Below, piece by piece: positions 44,013 to 55,948 of a stretch of 64,000 bases of DNA (within the stretch, counting starts at the first letter, position 1; the number at the start of each line of letters is the position of its first letter). A model generated the notes under the pieces. The model saw nothing but the letters and a program-made list of their open reading frames with translations, made no database searches and was not told where the DNA came from. The stretch comes from Lunularia cruciata (taxonomy: Eukaryota > Streptophyta > Marchantiopsida > Lunulariales > Lunulariaceae): NCBI GenBank assembly GCA_948567375.1, contig OX419760.1:26660001-26724000 (forward strand), written 5' to 3'. Both the position numbers and the translations under genes were made by a program.

Positions 44013-47000
44013 TGTGACAACCCGGAAAAAATCACTTTTGTGGTGATCGGGTAAGTAATGTTTGTTCCCGCAGAGATACAATTCAGAATTGGTCAAATAC
44101 AAAGTCAAATAGTAACAATGTAGTTCTTCTTTAGTCTCTCAGGTAGAAACCACACCCAAAAGAGAGTAACAAGCACTAATTTGCAGTCTCATCACAAATT
44201 CACACTCTTTAATCACAACTCCATCAAATCTTTCCAATCAATCTTGATTGTGATGATTCAGGCTCTCCCAAAAATGGGACTTCACTGCAAAACAACTTTG
44301 CCTTAGAATTGTGTTCTACCCCTCCACTGAAGGCATAACTTCCTTGATCAAAATTGCTTCACATCAACTTCACACTGCACTCACAAATGTAGAATACTAC
44401 CAACACTACAATTCCTCTCAGATCTATCAAGACATTGCTTTGATTGCACTTCACTCAGGATCAAACACACAGAATGAAGATCAAGGTTGTAGAATCCAAC
44501 ATCCAACAAGCACATGGACTTGCACTTCAAATTTCTCCACACACTCATAAACACAAACACAACGTTAATACTCGAAATCAAGCTCAAGCAACGAGCATTG
44601 CTTCACAACACTTGGCTTTATCTATTCTCAGAATTATGAGCACAGAACAACAAGTTCCTACAAATGCTACTCTTAAATAGTGAAGCAAACGATAGTTCTA
44701 ACAAAAATACCGTTTCCTAACAACTCTACAAACCTACAGATCCGAAATGACAATACACCTCTTCATATTGGCCTCTTCAAATCTCAATTCTGTTTCTAAT
44801 CCAATCTGATGTCTACTTCATCATTGGCTTTCAACCCAAACCCAAAGTAACTTCACCCACTACTACTCTATCCTCGGGTTTCATAACTCCTAACTCTTCT
44901 ATCAATTCTACTACTTCTTCACTCTGATCTACAATTGAGGTCATAGGTAACCTTTCTACTACTTTATCTTCCGACCCACTCTTCTTTAAAGTGTCAAATG
45001 TCAAATCCAAAGACACCTGCACTCCTACTTCTCTTACTGTGGGTCTTCGTACTTCTTCTACCTCACTACAAAGTTTAGCTAACTCCGTCCTAATAAGGTC
45101 TAGTCTGAGACACACATTGTCACCCACCTCTTACATCTTCCTATCTACATGATCTCGCAGCCGGATTAAGAGATTATTTAATTCTGTATCCTTTGCCTTC
45201 CTCTTGCGCGTCTCTTGCACTAGCAGCTTTAGCTCATGCAACCTTGCCTCTTTGAGTTTACATTCCACTTTTGTACTCAACATGGCCTTAATTTCATTGA
45301 TGACACCTTCTACTTCACTGGTTTCTTCCACTACTATAAATTTCTCCTTCTTCCTCTCTTTGTCCAATTCACTACGATACATCTGAAGCTCATCTTCAAA
45401 TTCAGCTTTTAATGCTTCCTTCTCCCTTTGATGTACAGAGAGTTGTTCCTTTGCTTCTTGCATCAACCTTCTCAACCAATCTTCTTCTCTACTCCGCTCT
45501 ATCAACTCTTGTTGCCAGGCCTGATCTTTCTCCGCTGCCTTCTTCTTAAGGCTCTCCAACTCTTGCTCCATCACCGCAACAATTGCCTTGGAGTGTATCA
45601 ACTTGACATGCACCTCTGCAAGTTCTCCTTTCAATCCCGCAGTCATCATAGTCATCTCCTTTACTTCCTCATGATTTTTTACTAACTCTTCCCTTGTTGC
45701 CTCAAAGTGCTTACTCCAAAGAACCTCCTCAACCCGAAGTTCTTTGACCTCCATCTCCTCTCTTATCAGCTTACTTTGTAACAACGAGGTTTTGGCACTT
45801 CAGGTTTTTACCATCGCTAATTCATCTAGTACGTTGAGCTTGGCACTTATCATCTCCATCTTCTTCTGCTGCAACATCATAAAAAATGGGCACACTACCT
45901 TGGACAAATTGTCCATTCCTTTGCACCTTGCATCCTCTGCTTGGACTTTGGGTTCCGACTCTTCTACATTTGGTACCTTGCCCCAAAGTCGAGATCTTTG
46001 CACCTTCAAAGTTTCCTCCTCAAGACTTTCTCTCTCCTTTTGAGGAAGGTTATTGAGCCCCAATGCAGATTCACTCAGGGCATTCATACGCTTGGGAGCT
46101 TGGGGTTGTGCTTCATCTTCTTCTCCCTTCTTCTTCTCACTGCCCTGTTCCATCATGGAAACTTTGGGCTTTCTGACCTCTTTCATTGGCTGTATCACTT
46201 GCTGGACCTCCGCTTTGCCTTTGCTGGTGCTACTTGATTCTTTGCTTCGTAGTGTAAACTCCTCTTCTTCACTAGACACTCCTTCCTTTGATCCCCGTTT
46301 CTCCTTCCGATTCTTCTTCTTCTTCTTGCACGACTTCCTTCATCTTCACTATCACCGCCATTGGGTTAAGCTTTGGAACTTTTTGGGGTTGTACTGTCGC
46401 AACACAACTCTCAGGCTTGGTCCTCTTTCATGCCTTTGGAAGTTCAATTGCTATGATCTTTTCTCTCCCACTCTCTTTGTAGTACCTATCCTCCTCTCGC
46501 ACTCTCTCCATATAGTATCGCTCATCTGCATCGGCTTCCTTGTGCAAATCTGGATGGAAGTGCGACTGCATTTGACTTTGCTCTTCCAAAGTCAACAAGT
46601 TCAACCCAAAATAAAAGTGTGCTGTGAATGGCACAAAATAATGTGGTGGCATATCCATTCTCCATCCTGAAATCATCTGCCCCACTCTCTGATGCAGGCA
46701 TTTTTGCCAATCTACTGCCTCCCCCGCAAACATTTGGTGAAAGAACACTGCTTGTTGAATAGTAACATAGGTGGTTCACTCTGGTTTGAACATGGCCATC
46801 ATCATGCTCACAATTCCTATCCGCTTAGGGTCTCTATAACTATCCACCTTATACCCATCCTTAGTGCGGAGTCAATTGAACGACTTCCTTACTTTGGCAA
46901 TCTCTTCTGAAGCATCACACTTCCGATAGAAGGTGGTACCTCCTACCTCTCCGGCTTCCCTTCCCAACACTACTCTCCAATCTGCCTCTGTCCATCAAGC

Positions 47001-47740
47001 GGGATTCCCTCTCTTCCCCTCATGCTTTGGCCCATCCTTGCAATTGCTTTGCTGTAATTTCTACCATGAAACTTGGAAAAGTGAAATTCCAGTTCCAGGC
47101 CAAGAACGTGATACAAAGTCTCATCAAGATTTTGATCTGTGGTATTACTTCTAATCTATGTATTGCAAGCCCTCTCACCGTGCTTTACTTGTTCACTTTT
47201 GGTGCCATTGTGTGCTTCTTCACTTTTCTCTTGTGGAAGATTGTCCCCGAAATCCTAACCGACTCCTCTTCTTGCAGATTTGCAATTTGCATTACTTTAG
47301 GTTGACTCTGAATAGGCACCGGGTAGTGACTGGACATTGCTCCTTCTTCTTGCATAACGTGTAATTTTATATTCCTGCTCTTTAGTCGCTCCTCCTCTCA
47401 AATTTCTGATTTGGTGAAGTTGTTGTCTGTCACTATCAAGAAGTTCTTGATCCCGAGGTCATTACTTTCTTCCCCCGTACTTTCTTGATTGCGCCGACTC
47501 CAAAGAAGTTTGTTACAGGTTCTTCAGATCTGCTCGCGCCGCCCAATATGAAGTCTCTCTCTCTCCATCTTTGTCTTTGGGTTCTTCTTCACGTCTTGAC
47601 CCAAGGTCAACTTTGGGTTTTACTTCACCTCCTCACTTCTTCTTATTTCTCCCCAAGGTAGCCCTCTTTAGGTTCTAACCCTCTACTTTTGCTTTAAAAT
47701 GCGAATAAAACAATCAAAAATGAAAAATGTGGGTACCACA
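44013..47740 (-). repeat. Element B 5' LTR (3728 bp)
   Basis: Plus-strand ends TGTGACAACCCGG and GGGTACCACA. It carries the same long reading frame as the 3' LTR. The left terminal TGTGACA is TGTCACA in the partner LTR. Confidence 0.93.
44815..47370 (-). pseudogene. LTR-embedded long ORF, copy in the B 5' LTR
   Basis: The same protein as at 27121-29719. The coiled-coil half is well preserved: 45131-45784 (217 codons, VMEQELESLKKKAAEKDQ) and 45800-46279 (159 codons) share one frame and are separated by a single TGA. The domain with HYFVPFTAHFYFGLNLL lies at 46428-46748 in another frame. Where the 3' LTR copy has TAG near 29400, this copy reads TGG. The stop within MFKPE*TTY is shared by both LTRs, so it predates the insertion of B. 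Confidence 0.75.
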
Positions 47741-48281
47741 ATGAGAGAGGGATAGTTGCAAATGAAAGGATGATGAGTACCTCCTCACTCCTTTTTTATA
47801 TACTTGTGAAATAGTTATGTTACCAAAGTTACTAATTACTAGTAACTCAAGTTACTAGACTAAAAGTCAAGTAAAGTCAAAAAGTAGAAAGGAATACCCA
47901 TTCACATGGGCATATTTCCCTAAGCATGTGATCTTATCTTGACCCAACCACTAAGTCAAGGATTCCTTCACATGGGCTATCCATAGACTCTAGAAGAATC
48001 CAAAACAAAAGGGCTTGCAGGCCCAAGAGTTCTCAACTCTTTCCTCAAAGCCAAACACCTAGGAATAATACCAAGCCAACACACTAGAATCCAAAATATT
48101 GGTGCTTATCTTTTCCACTTCTTCTAAAGTAAGGTCTCCTCTATCTTAGCTATGACTAACTCTAGTTAATCATGACTAATGTAGAACCATCCTTTATCTC
48201 TCTATAAATAATATCTCTCAAGTATTTTTAATACCAAGCTAAATATCACAACACCACACACATGCACAAATGGATGTTACA
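47741..48281 (-). repeat. Interrupted solo LTR-A, second part
   Basis: Resumes with the duplicated ATGAG and ends GGATGTTACA. Together with 26182-26336 it makes one LTR of about 690 bp. M2 sequence follows. Confidence 0.92.
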
Positions 48282-48895
48282 AGTCAACTTCCAATGTAAA
48301 CATATCATTGGCTGAGAATAATGGAAAGTGCATAATCAGCTGAGCCGCTCCCAACATTGTGCTAGACTTAGTTTATGTTGTAGTAGGTGGTTGACTAGTA
48401 GGTAGTCCATCGTGCACCCCATCACCACCTACCACACCTGCACTAGGATGTCTACAAGCCATGGATGTCATTTGTAGTGCCTTAGAGAGTGTAAAGGACT
48501 AGGGGAAGTCTGACGTGTCTACCAACCTTTCCACTTTGTGGGTCCAACTCCACTGATGCTCCTCAAGGCTCTGGAGCATGTACTTTACTCCTAGTCATTG
48601 TGGTAGATGCATCCACCTATGTTGCTCCGCACATGAAATCCAAGGTGTCTCTATCACCAACATATGAGGTGGAAGCTTCAGCACCAAATTTAATCTCCTC
48701 TGAGCTATGGCCATGCTAGCCAATCTTTGCTCCAACTACTCAATGCGAGTAGCTATGGCTGTATCAGAAGTAAGGGCAGGTACTACACCCCTACTAGGTG
48801 TGGATCCTCTACCACCGCCTTTACCACCTTGTCATCCATGACCTGGAGCTACCTGCCATAACAGCCCTACCACTCAGTAACTACAGGTGTAGGTA
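48282..48895 (-). pseudogene. M2 gag-protease linker fragment
   Basis: Continues the M2 frame seen at 25894-26181 across the LTR-A/B nest (reading through LEVD into PTLV). A heptad-like piece (LEQRLASMAIAQRRL, about 48690-48740) is visible. Several stops. No domain is assigned. Confidence 0.6.
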
Positions 48896-49625
48896 TGTGA
48901 GCCGGCCTGTCTCTCACTCAGTATGAACCTCTGATGGCTATTATGGTAGCACACCATGGACTAAGAAGGCAAGGAACCCCAACTCCATCATACTCCTCCA
49001 AGGCTAACACTCCAAGACTCAAGGCATTGCTCACTAGAGAGCTCAATGAGAGAGAGATAGTTGCAAATGAAAGGATGATGAGTACCTCCTCACCCCTTGT
49101 GTATAAACTTGTGAAATAGTTACGTACCAAAGTTACTAATTACTGTAGTAACTCAAGTTACTAGACTAAAAGTCAAGTAAAGTCAAAATGTAGAAAGGAA
49201 TATCCATTCACATGCCCATGTGAATGGATATTCCTTTCTACATTTCTACATGCCCATATTCCCCTAAGCATGTGATCTTATCTTGAACCAACCACTAAGT
49301 CAAGGATTCCTTCACATGGGCTATCTTTGGACTAAAGAAGAATCCAAAATAAAAAGGCTTGCGGGCCCAAGAGTTCTCAACTCTTTTCTCAAAGCCAAAC
49401 ACCTAGGAATAATACCAAGTCAACACACTAAAATCCTAAATAGTGGTGCTCATCTTTTCCACTTCCACTAAAGTAAGTTCCCCTCTATCTTAGCTATGAC
49501 TAACTTTAGCTAACCATGACTAATATAGAACCATCCTTTATCTCTATATAAATAATATCTCTCAAGTACTTGTAATACCAAGCTAAATATCACAATACCA
49601 CACACATGCACAAATGGGTGTTACA
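48896..49625 (-). repeat. Solo LTR-A with an internal palindrome, in M2 gag
   Basis: Plus-strand ends TGTGAGCCGG and GGTGTTACA, about 730 bp. It is longer than the family because of an inverted duplication at 49186-49245. The flanks AGGTA and GGTCA are not a clean duplication. It separates the M2 zinc knuckles from downstream M2 sequence. Confidence 0.92.
49186..49245. repeat. Perfect 29-bp inverted repeat
   Basis: Arms 49186-49214 and 49217-49245 are perfect reverse complements around the two bases CC (core TTCACATG CC CATGTGAA). Only one arm exists in the other LTR-A copies, so the second arm was copied locally. Confidence 0.95.
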
Positions 49626-51225
49626 GGTCAAAGCATCATTCACTTGTGTGACCAAATTTGTGGCAATTCTCACACTATCTTTGTGCTTGTTGTGATGCAC
49701 TAGAGGTATTAGGTATGCTGCCTTGAGGGCACTTTCTCTTTTGATGAGGTTTACCACAAGTCCAACAAGAAACACCAGCACTCACTACCAAAATTTGAAG
49801 GTAAGTGTCTAGCTACACTAGCCCTCCACTCGCTCCATAGGACTTAGGCTGTCGACCATGTCCTCAAAAACCAACATGGCATGGTGCACTTTGCTGCACT
49901 CTAAAAGAAGTAACTACTGTGGATGAGGTCTTCTTACCAAATCTTGATGTCACTACTCTCTCCTCCACCATATTGAACTTAAGACGCTCAGTTAAACCAA
50001 AGACCACTGTCAAAGTAAGCAAAGTAGCATGTAACAACATAACATCACAGACTCTACATCACAACTCCTTGTCCAATATCCCATACCAAAATTGGACTGC
50101 TTGGGCCTTAGTAACTCCTTGAGTAAAATTGATCAGCCAAATCATGCCTCACATATGCCTCGTGTAGGCTCTCTCCAACCTTCTGTTGGAACTCTTGCAA
50201 GCTCCTCGACTTGTGAGTCCACACTCCTTGGTAGTTTTGCCTCAAACATTGGAGGAACTCCACCATGGGGTTAAACCCTAGTACTAAACCACCTCATGTA
50301 GTAGTACCTCTACTTGTAGTAGCACTATCTCCAAGAGACCCACCAATGCTACTAGAGCTAGAACATGTGGGTACAGTTGATCTACCCCTTGAAATTGAGC
50401 CTGAATTGGAGATCAATATTATCTCCATTGCTCAATCTCCTCCAAGTGAGCTCTCCTAAATTCATGGTAGTCATCTATTGGCAGACCCTCCAAATGCAAA
50501 AAAAACTCCTTCTACGCCATGAAGGATGTGAAAAAGTTGGGTTCTGCATCTATTGTAGATCACACCAACTATCAAACTCCTAGATGAAGTCATCCAACTC
50601 AATGGTACCCACCATACCAGAGTAATGCTTAGGGCCTTTGGAGGCCCCATAAATCTTGTCCATGTCCCACAACAACTGTGAACACACCAAGTGCACTCTC
50701 AACTAAATCAGCTCTTGTATCAAAATTCAACTCAGAGTCAATCTCCTCCCTCATTAGGACCTGAGATATAGGCTAATATCAAGCGCCACGCCAACTAAAC
50801 CCACTATGCACTATAGTGCTATCTCTTCCGGAATCCCCAAAGAACTCCGTCATGCTAAAGTAACCAAGAACTATAACCCGCAACTAAAACCACCACAAGT
50901 ACCCCACCAAGTGCCAATACCTCCAACTGAATATCACCTACTAATGTAGCTCTAGATACAACAACTACACTAGGAGCAAGGGCAACCTATAACTTGTCAT
51001 CCCAACATGCACTCTCATGGTCTATAGGTCATCACTTCCTGCTTCACCAAAGAGAAACATAGGTAGTCTAATTGGTCATCACTCCAACCTCACTACCGAG
51101 AGCACACCATGCACCAATGCTCCAAATTCAAGTCACCTCATACAAAAATGGTGCACAAACAAAAAGTAGAGAATGGAGGGGGTTCAATCAAAAGAAGACT
51201 AAACAAAAACACTTCATCTCATAAA
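49626..51225 (-). pseudogene. M2 gag
   Basis: Two zinc knuckles in series on the minus strand: CWTCGKPHQKRKCP (about 49725-49765) and CENCHKFGHTSE, a stop, C (about 49630-49675). Upstream, the capsid-like text LRQNYQGVWTHKSRSLQEFQ and VGESLHEAYVRHDLADQFY at about 50115-50270 is typical Gag. Beyond about 50600 only short pieces can be read, and the 5' end merges with an LTR-B fragment. Many stops. Confidence 0.7.
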
Positions 51226-52268
51226 TCAACACCGCATTGAAATTACTTCACATCAACACTATGCTGCACTCACAACAACAGAATACTACCTACACTACAA
51301 TTCTTCTCAGATCTGTCAAGGCATTGCTCCAATTGCTCTTCAATCAAGATCAAACAAATAGAATGAAGATCAAGGCTATGGAATCCAGCATCCAACAAGC
51401 ACACTAACTTGCACTTCAAAATTCTTCACACACTCATAAACACAAACACAATGTTGATACTTGGAATCAAGCTCAAGCAACAAGCACTAAAATTAACACT
51501 TTGCTTTATTTATTCTCAAACATAATGAATACTTAACAACATATGACTGCAAAGGCCACCTTTAAATAGTAAAGCAATCAACAATTGCTAACAACTATAC
51601 CGTTTTACAAAAACTATTCCTACCTGCAGATCCAAAATGACAATACACCTCTTCATATCTGCCTCTTCAAATCTCAAATTTGTTTCTAATGCGATCCAAT
51701 ATCAACTTCAACTTTGGCTTCCAAACCCGAGGTTCTTTCAAGAATTTCCCCCTCTTCAAGTTCATCTCATTCTACTCCTAACTCTCCTATTTCTACAATG
51801 TCTTCACTACAAACTAAAATTGCACTAATAGGTAATCTATCTAAGTCTTTATCTTCCAACCCACTCTTCTGTAATATCTTAGATGATAACTCCGAAGACA
51901 CTTTCACTCCTACCTCTACAACTTCGGGTCTTCTTACTTCTTGTATCTCACTACAAAGTTTGTCTAACTCCATCCTAACAAGATCCAACCTAAGACACAC
52001 ATTGTCTCCAACTTCTAGCATCTTTCTATCTGCTTGTTCTTGCAGACAAATTGACAAATTGTTCAACTCCGTGTCCTTTGCCTTTCTCTTGCATGTCTCT
52101 TACACCAACAATTTCATCTTGTGCAATCTGGCTTCTTTCAATTTACCTTCAACCTCCATGCTCAACATTGCCTTGATTTCATTCACCACCCCACTTACCT
52201 CATTGGCTTCTCCTTTGATCTTGAGCTTCTCCTTCTTTGTTTCTTCCTTCAATTTGTTGCGATACATT
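51226..52268 (-). repeat. LTR-B family fragment (minus)
   Basis: Matches element B LTR positions about 44330-45384, including the C-terminal part of the LTR reading frame (MLEVGDNVCLRLDLVRMELDKLCSE at 51930-52020, read on the minus strand). It is more diverged than the two LTRs of B. It is cut at 52268, where a copy in the other orientation begins. Confidence 0.82.
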
Positions 52269-55240
52269 GTGGTACCCACATTTTTTGTTTTTTTATGGTA
52301 AGTAGTGTTTAAGAGACAAAGTAAGCACAAAAAAGTCAAATTGCGGACAAAGAAGAGGCAAAAGTAACTTTGGAGGAAAGCCAAAGAAGCTAACATCGGA
52401 TCCGATGATGGAGGTAGTCGGAAGAGGAGTACGCCGGAAACAAGCCGAAGATCATCATCTTTGGGTTGGAAAACGTAGGAATGATGAAGACCATTTAACA
52501 ACCTCTGTACGTGGCAAGAAAGTACATTTCAAGAAACGGTAGAGGCAGAAGAAGCATGTCTTGACAATGACCGGGAGTGCATGCAGAAGAGAGAAATTCA
52601 TAGATGAAATTGACTGAAGAATGACTGCGATTTGGGGCAATATAAAATTGTGACTGTGCAGGGGGAAGTTGAATTTGCTGAGTAAATTTCCAATTCCTTT
52701 GAGTATTTGTCCTGTAGTAATGCGTGTCCGGAAGCCGGTCGAGAGTGAAATTTTCCGAAACCCTGAGGGAGTTAGAGTGTCTCGTCCAGGAGAGGGGCTG
52801 ATCTTCCAACAGCGTAGAACAAGAGAACAAATCATGGCAAAGAAGGTGGCCAACGCACTGGCAGTGAGAGGTTTTGCAAATCAAAGAGTAGATGTAGTAG
52901 CTAGGATCGAAGTCTTGGTTAGACTTCATATTACCTTTTAGCATGGAATTGGAATTTCAGTTTCCCAAGAGTGATATAATTGTGAGGAGGGTCCCAAAGT
53001 GGAGGGGAAGAGAGGCAATCCGGCTCGATGGACTGAGTCAGATTGGAAGTTAGTCTTGGGGAGAGAAGCAAGAGAGCCGACATGGATCACCTTCTATCGG
53101 AAGTGTGATGCTGCAGAGGAGATGGCGGAGATTTGCAATTCGTTTTTTGCTCTAAGAACTACGAATGGTTACAAGGTGGAGTCCTATTCGGACCCGATCC
53201 AAAGAAGTATCGTGGGGGCGATGATGGCCATGTTCAAGCCGGAGCAAACAACATACGTAACCATGCAGCAATCAGTCTTCTTCCATCAGATGTTTGCAGG
53301 AGTACCAGTGAATTGGGCAAAGTGCTTCCATCACCAAACAAGGCAGATGGTAGTGAATTGGCAAATGGGCTCGCCACCGCATTATTTTGCACCATTTGCA
53401 GCACATTTTTACTTCGGCCTGAACTTGCTCTCTGAAGATGAGCATCATCGTATGGTCTCCCACATGCACCCTGATTTGAGACGAGAAGCCGACAAAGAGG
53501 AGCGACAGTATATGCTTCATCTGCGGGCGAATGACAAGTACTTTGCAAGAACGGGATAGTGGAAGATTGAAGATGTTGCCAGTCCAAAGACAAAGAAGCG
53601 AAGTAAACCCAAAGAAGCCAAATCATCGCCCATCCAACACAAGACTTGAAGGCTGATGTTGAAGACTACTAATGTCATAAGAAGGGCATCATCGGGATCG
53701 GAGTCGGATGAAGAAACTGAGTCGCAAGAAGAGGACTCAGAAGAAGAAGAGCTCATGTTGAAAAGTGAGGAGTCAGGTAGCAAAAGTGAGGAAGAGCCCA
53801 AAGTCCAGCAATCGGTGGTGGTAAGTGAGGCTCGCGAGGCAATGATGGAGAACAAGCCAAGACCCAAAGCAAAGAAGGAGTATCCCGTGGGGCCGAGTTC
53901 AAGAGGCCAAGACAAAGACAATGCCAACATGATGAAGATATGAAGATCGCGACTTCGGATGAAGGAGCCAATGACACAAGAGAAGACTCCAGACAAAGGT
54001 GGCAATGATGAAGAAGAAAACTTTGGCGGGATAGCATATTTGACAAGGGTGGTCACACCTTTGCTCGAGCTGTTGAAAGAACATCGTATGGGAATTGCCC
54101 AAGATCGAAGGAAAGGGATGAATGAGCTGCAGGTGGTGAAGCATCTGTTGAAGGAAGTGCAAGAGCTGCAAGAGCATCAAATCCGGTGAAGTGCAGAAAT
54201 TGAAGATCTTCGGAGGGAGGAAGACTCGAGGAAGAAAACGCTGAGCGTGCTACAAGGGAGTTGCATAGAGAAAGAGAAAGAACTGCAAAAGCAAGCCGGA
54301 GAGTTGAAGGAGTAGGCTATGTGGCTCAGCAAGATGCAGGAGGAAGTGAGTAATTTGTGTGTCGAGAATGTTCATTTGAAGGCGATGACCATCGTGATGG
54401 AGCAAGAGTTGGACAGCTTGAAGAAGAGTGCCGCACCAAAAGATCAAGCATGGTAGAGAGAATTGGCGTCCAGGCAAGAAGAAGAAGAGCGTTTACGAGA
54501 ACTTGTCAAGAGTGCAGAGCAGCAAAAATGTAGTATGCAGAGGAGAAGCAGATGCTTGCTGCAAAATACGAAGACGAGTTGCAGATGTATCGGGAGGAGT
54601 TGAAGGTGGAGCGTTCTTGAGGATACGCATCGGAATCAGTAGGGGACATTGCGGGGAAATTACGAGCAATCTTAAGCACGGAGGCTGAAGGAAGATTGGA
54701 AGAAGCTCGTCTGCATGAGTTGAAGTTACTTGTGCAAGAGACTCGGAAGCAAAGAGCCAAGGACGTGGATATGAATACCTTGCTAATTCGGTTGAGAGAA
54801 CACGTAGATAGAAAAATGTTGGAGGTAGAAAATAATGTTAGTTTTAGGCTAGATTTAGTCAATTCAGAGTTAGAGAAAATTTGGAATAGTGTGACAGTGG
54901 AGAAGAAACCCGATGTTGCAGATGTAGAAACTCAAGTGTCATTGGACTTGAGAATTGACACATTAGAGAAGAGTGGGTCAAGAGATAAAGCAGTAGATGG
55001 AGTAACCCAGAGTTCAATTACAAATTTGTAATGAAGAAGTTGTAGAATTAGTAAAGAAATTAGTAGAATCAGTCATACCCGAAGAAGGAGAAGTAGTAAG
55101 AAGATCATTGGGTTTGGAAGCCAATGATGAGGTTGACATCGGATCGGGATAGAAGTCGATTTTAAGATAGGAAAGTGCAGATATGAAGAGATAGATTGTC
55201 CCTTGGGATCTGTAGGTAGGAAGGGATGTTAAGAAGCGGT
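52269..55240 (+). repeat. LTR-B family fragment (plus), 5' end complete
   Basis: Starts with TGTGGTACCCACA, the true LTR terminus of family B in element orientation, and matches about the first 3.0 kb of the LTR. It is cut at about 55240-55255, where E1 begins. No PBS or internal region follows, so the element body is missing from the window. Confidence 0.85.
52690..55153 (+). pseudogene. LTR-embedded long ORF, third copy
   Basis: The plus-strand copy of the LTR protein. Its conserved domain is open at 52999-53559 (186 codons: WTESDWKLVLGREARE; NGYKVESYSDP; HYFAPFAAHFYFGLNLL). An acidic/serine-rich linker follows (53656-53943), then the coiled-coil half (53959-54189, 54350-54470, 54696-55031), ending with GLEANDEVDIGSG at about 55110-55150. 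This copy has Gln and Arg codons where B has stops (PEQTTY; NPARWTE). It still carries several stops and frameshifts. Confidence 0.75.
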
Positions 55241-55255
55241 GCTAGGTAGGCAAAT

Positions 55256-55677
55256 TGTAACAATATGGAGTTTAGTGACAAAGTTAGTCGGGCTTACGAA
55301 GTAGAGAATAAGACAAAATAGCCTAGAATATTCTAGAAGCATCTAAGAAGCTTCTTAGGAAGCTTCCCAACTAGTTAACTTGCGCCCTAAGCAGGTAGCT
55401 TCTAGAAGGAAGCTTCTAGAAGCTTCTAACTAGCTTAGCTTGCACGCCAAGTAAGCGGCTTCTAGAAGGAAGCTTCTTGAGAAGCTTCCTAGTTAACTTG
55501 GCTTGCACTCCAAGAAAGCGGCTCAAGGAAACTTCTTGAGAAGCTTCAAGGGTCTTGTATGCTACCTATAAATACCAAGGCCGAAGCTCATGCAAGGATT
55601 CGGAGTTTTCCCTCATTCAAGTGTTCCAATGTGAGCTTCCATTCTCCTATTTCTCTACTCGGTTTCGGTCTTTTACA
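55256..55677 (+). repeat. E1 5' LTR
   Basis: TGTAACAATATGG to CTTTTACA, 422 bp, with repeated AGAAGCTTC words in U3 and a TATA box CTATAAATAC at 55566-55575. It is more GC-rich than the E2 and E3 LTRs, which look depleted in C by transition. Confidence 0.92.
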
Positions 55678-55678
55678 T

Positions 55679-55690
55679 TGGTATCAGAGC
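55679..55690 (+). other. E1 primer-binding site (tRNA-iMet)
   Basis: TGGTATCAGAGC, a perfect match to the 3' end of plant initiator tRNA-Met, starting one base after the LTR. Confidence 0.95.
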
Positions 55691-55948
55691 AAGAATGGGA
55701 TGGATGGAATTTATGGACCACCAAATCCACTTCCACCAAACCATTGGGACTTTCATGTCCAGATATTACCAAAGCATCGTTTCACACAATTCATCACCTC
55801 ACGCTTTGGGCAGGATTTTCTACATATGATCACCGTGTTAGAGGAACCCTTGATACTTCCAGTTGTAACTTATGGAGAACGGTAGACGTGTTGTATCTAC
55901 GTGTTAATCAACTAGATAAATTGCGGGTAGTGGAATAGAGTAGTAGCG

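Larger units (their letters stand above)
26337..47740 (-). mobile_element. Element B: Tat-like Gypsy element with 3.7-kb LTRs
   Basis: LTRs 26337-30078 and 44013-47740, with a perfect 5-bp target duplication ATGAG (26332-26336 and 47741-47745) inside a solo LTR-A. On the minus strand the order is 5' LTR, tRNA-Asp-like PBS, gag with two knuckles, protease, RT, RNase H, integrase, polypurine tract, 3' LTR. Element C (33867-41669) is inserted between gag and protease. The LTRs carry a long reading frame of their own. Pol and gag contain several stops, so the copy is inactive. Confidence 0.93.
14994..51225 (-). mobile_element. M2: old, interrupted copy of the methyltransferase element
   Basis: The pieces 14994-15427, 21459-21636, 22329-26181, 48282-48895 and 49626-51225 join in order on the minus strand into one decayed family M element: gag, protease, methyltransferase, RT, RNase H, integrase. 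Insertions of F, three LTR-A copies, B and C split it. Removing the insertions restores collinearity with M1 wherever M1 is in the window. The PHD end and the 3' LTR are lost. This older copy shows the gag and protease parts that M1 carries beyond the right edge. Confidence 0.85.

Noticed and set aside
55679-55690. tRNA-Met-like sequence
   Set aside because: Only the 12-18 bases of a primer-binding site; no tRNA cloverleaf in the flanks. The same holds for the tRNA-Asp-like sites at 40971 and 43988.
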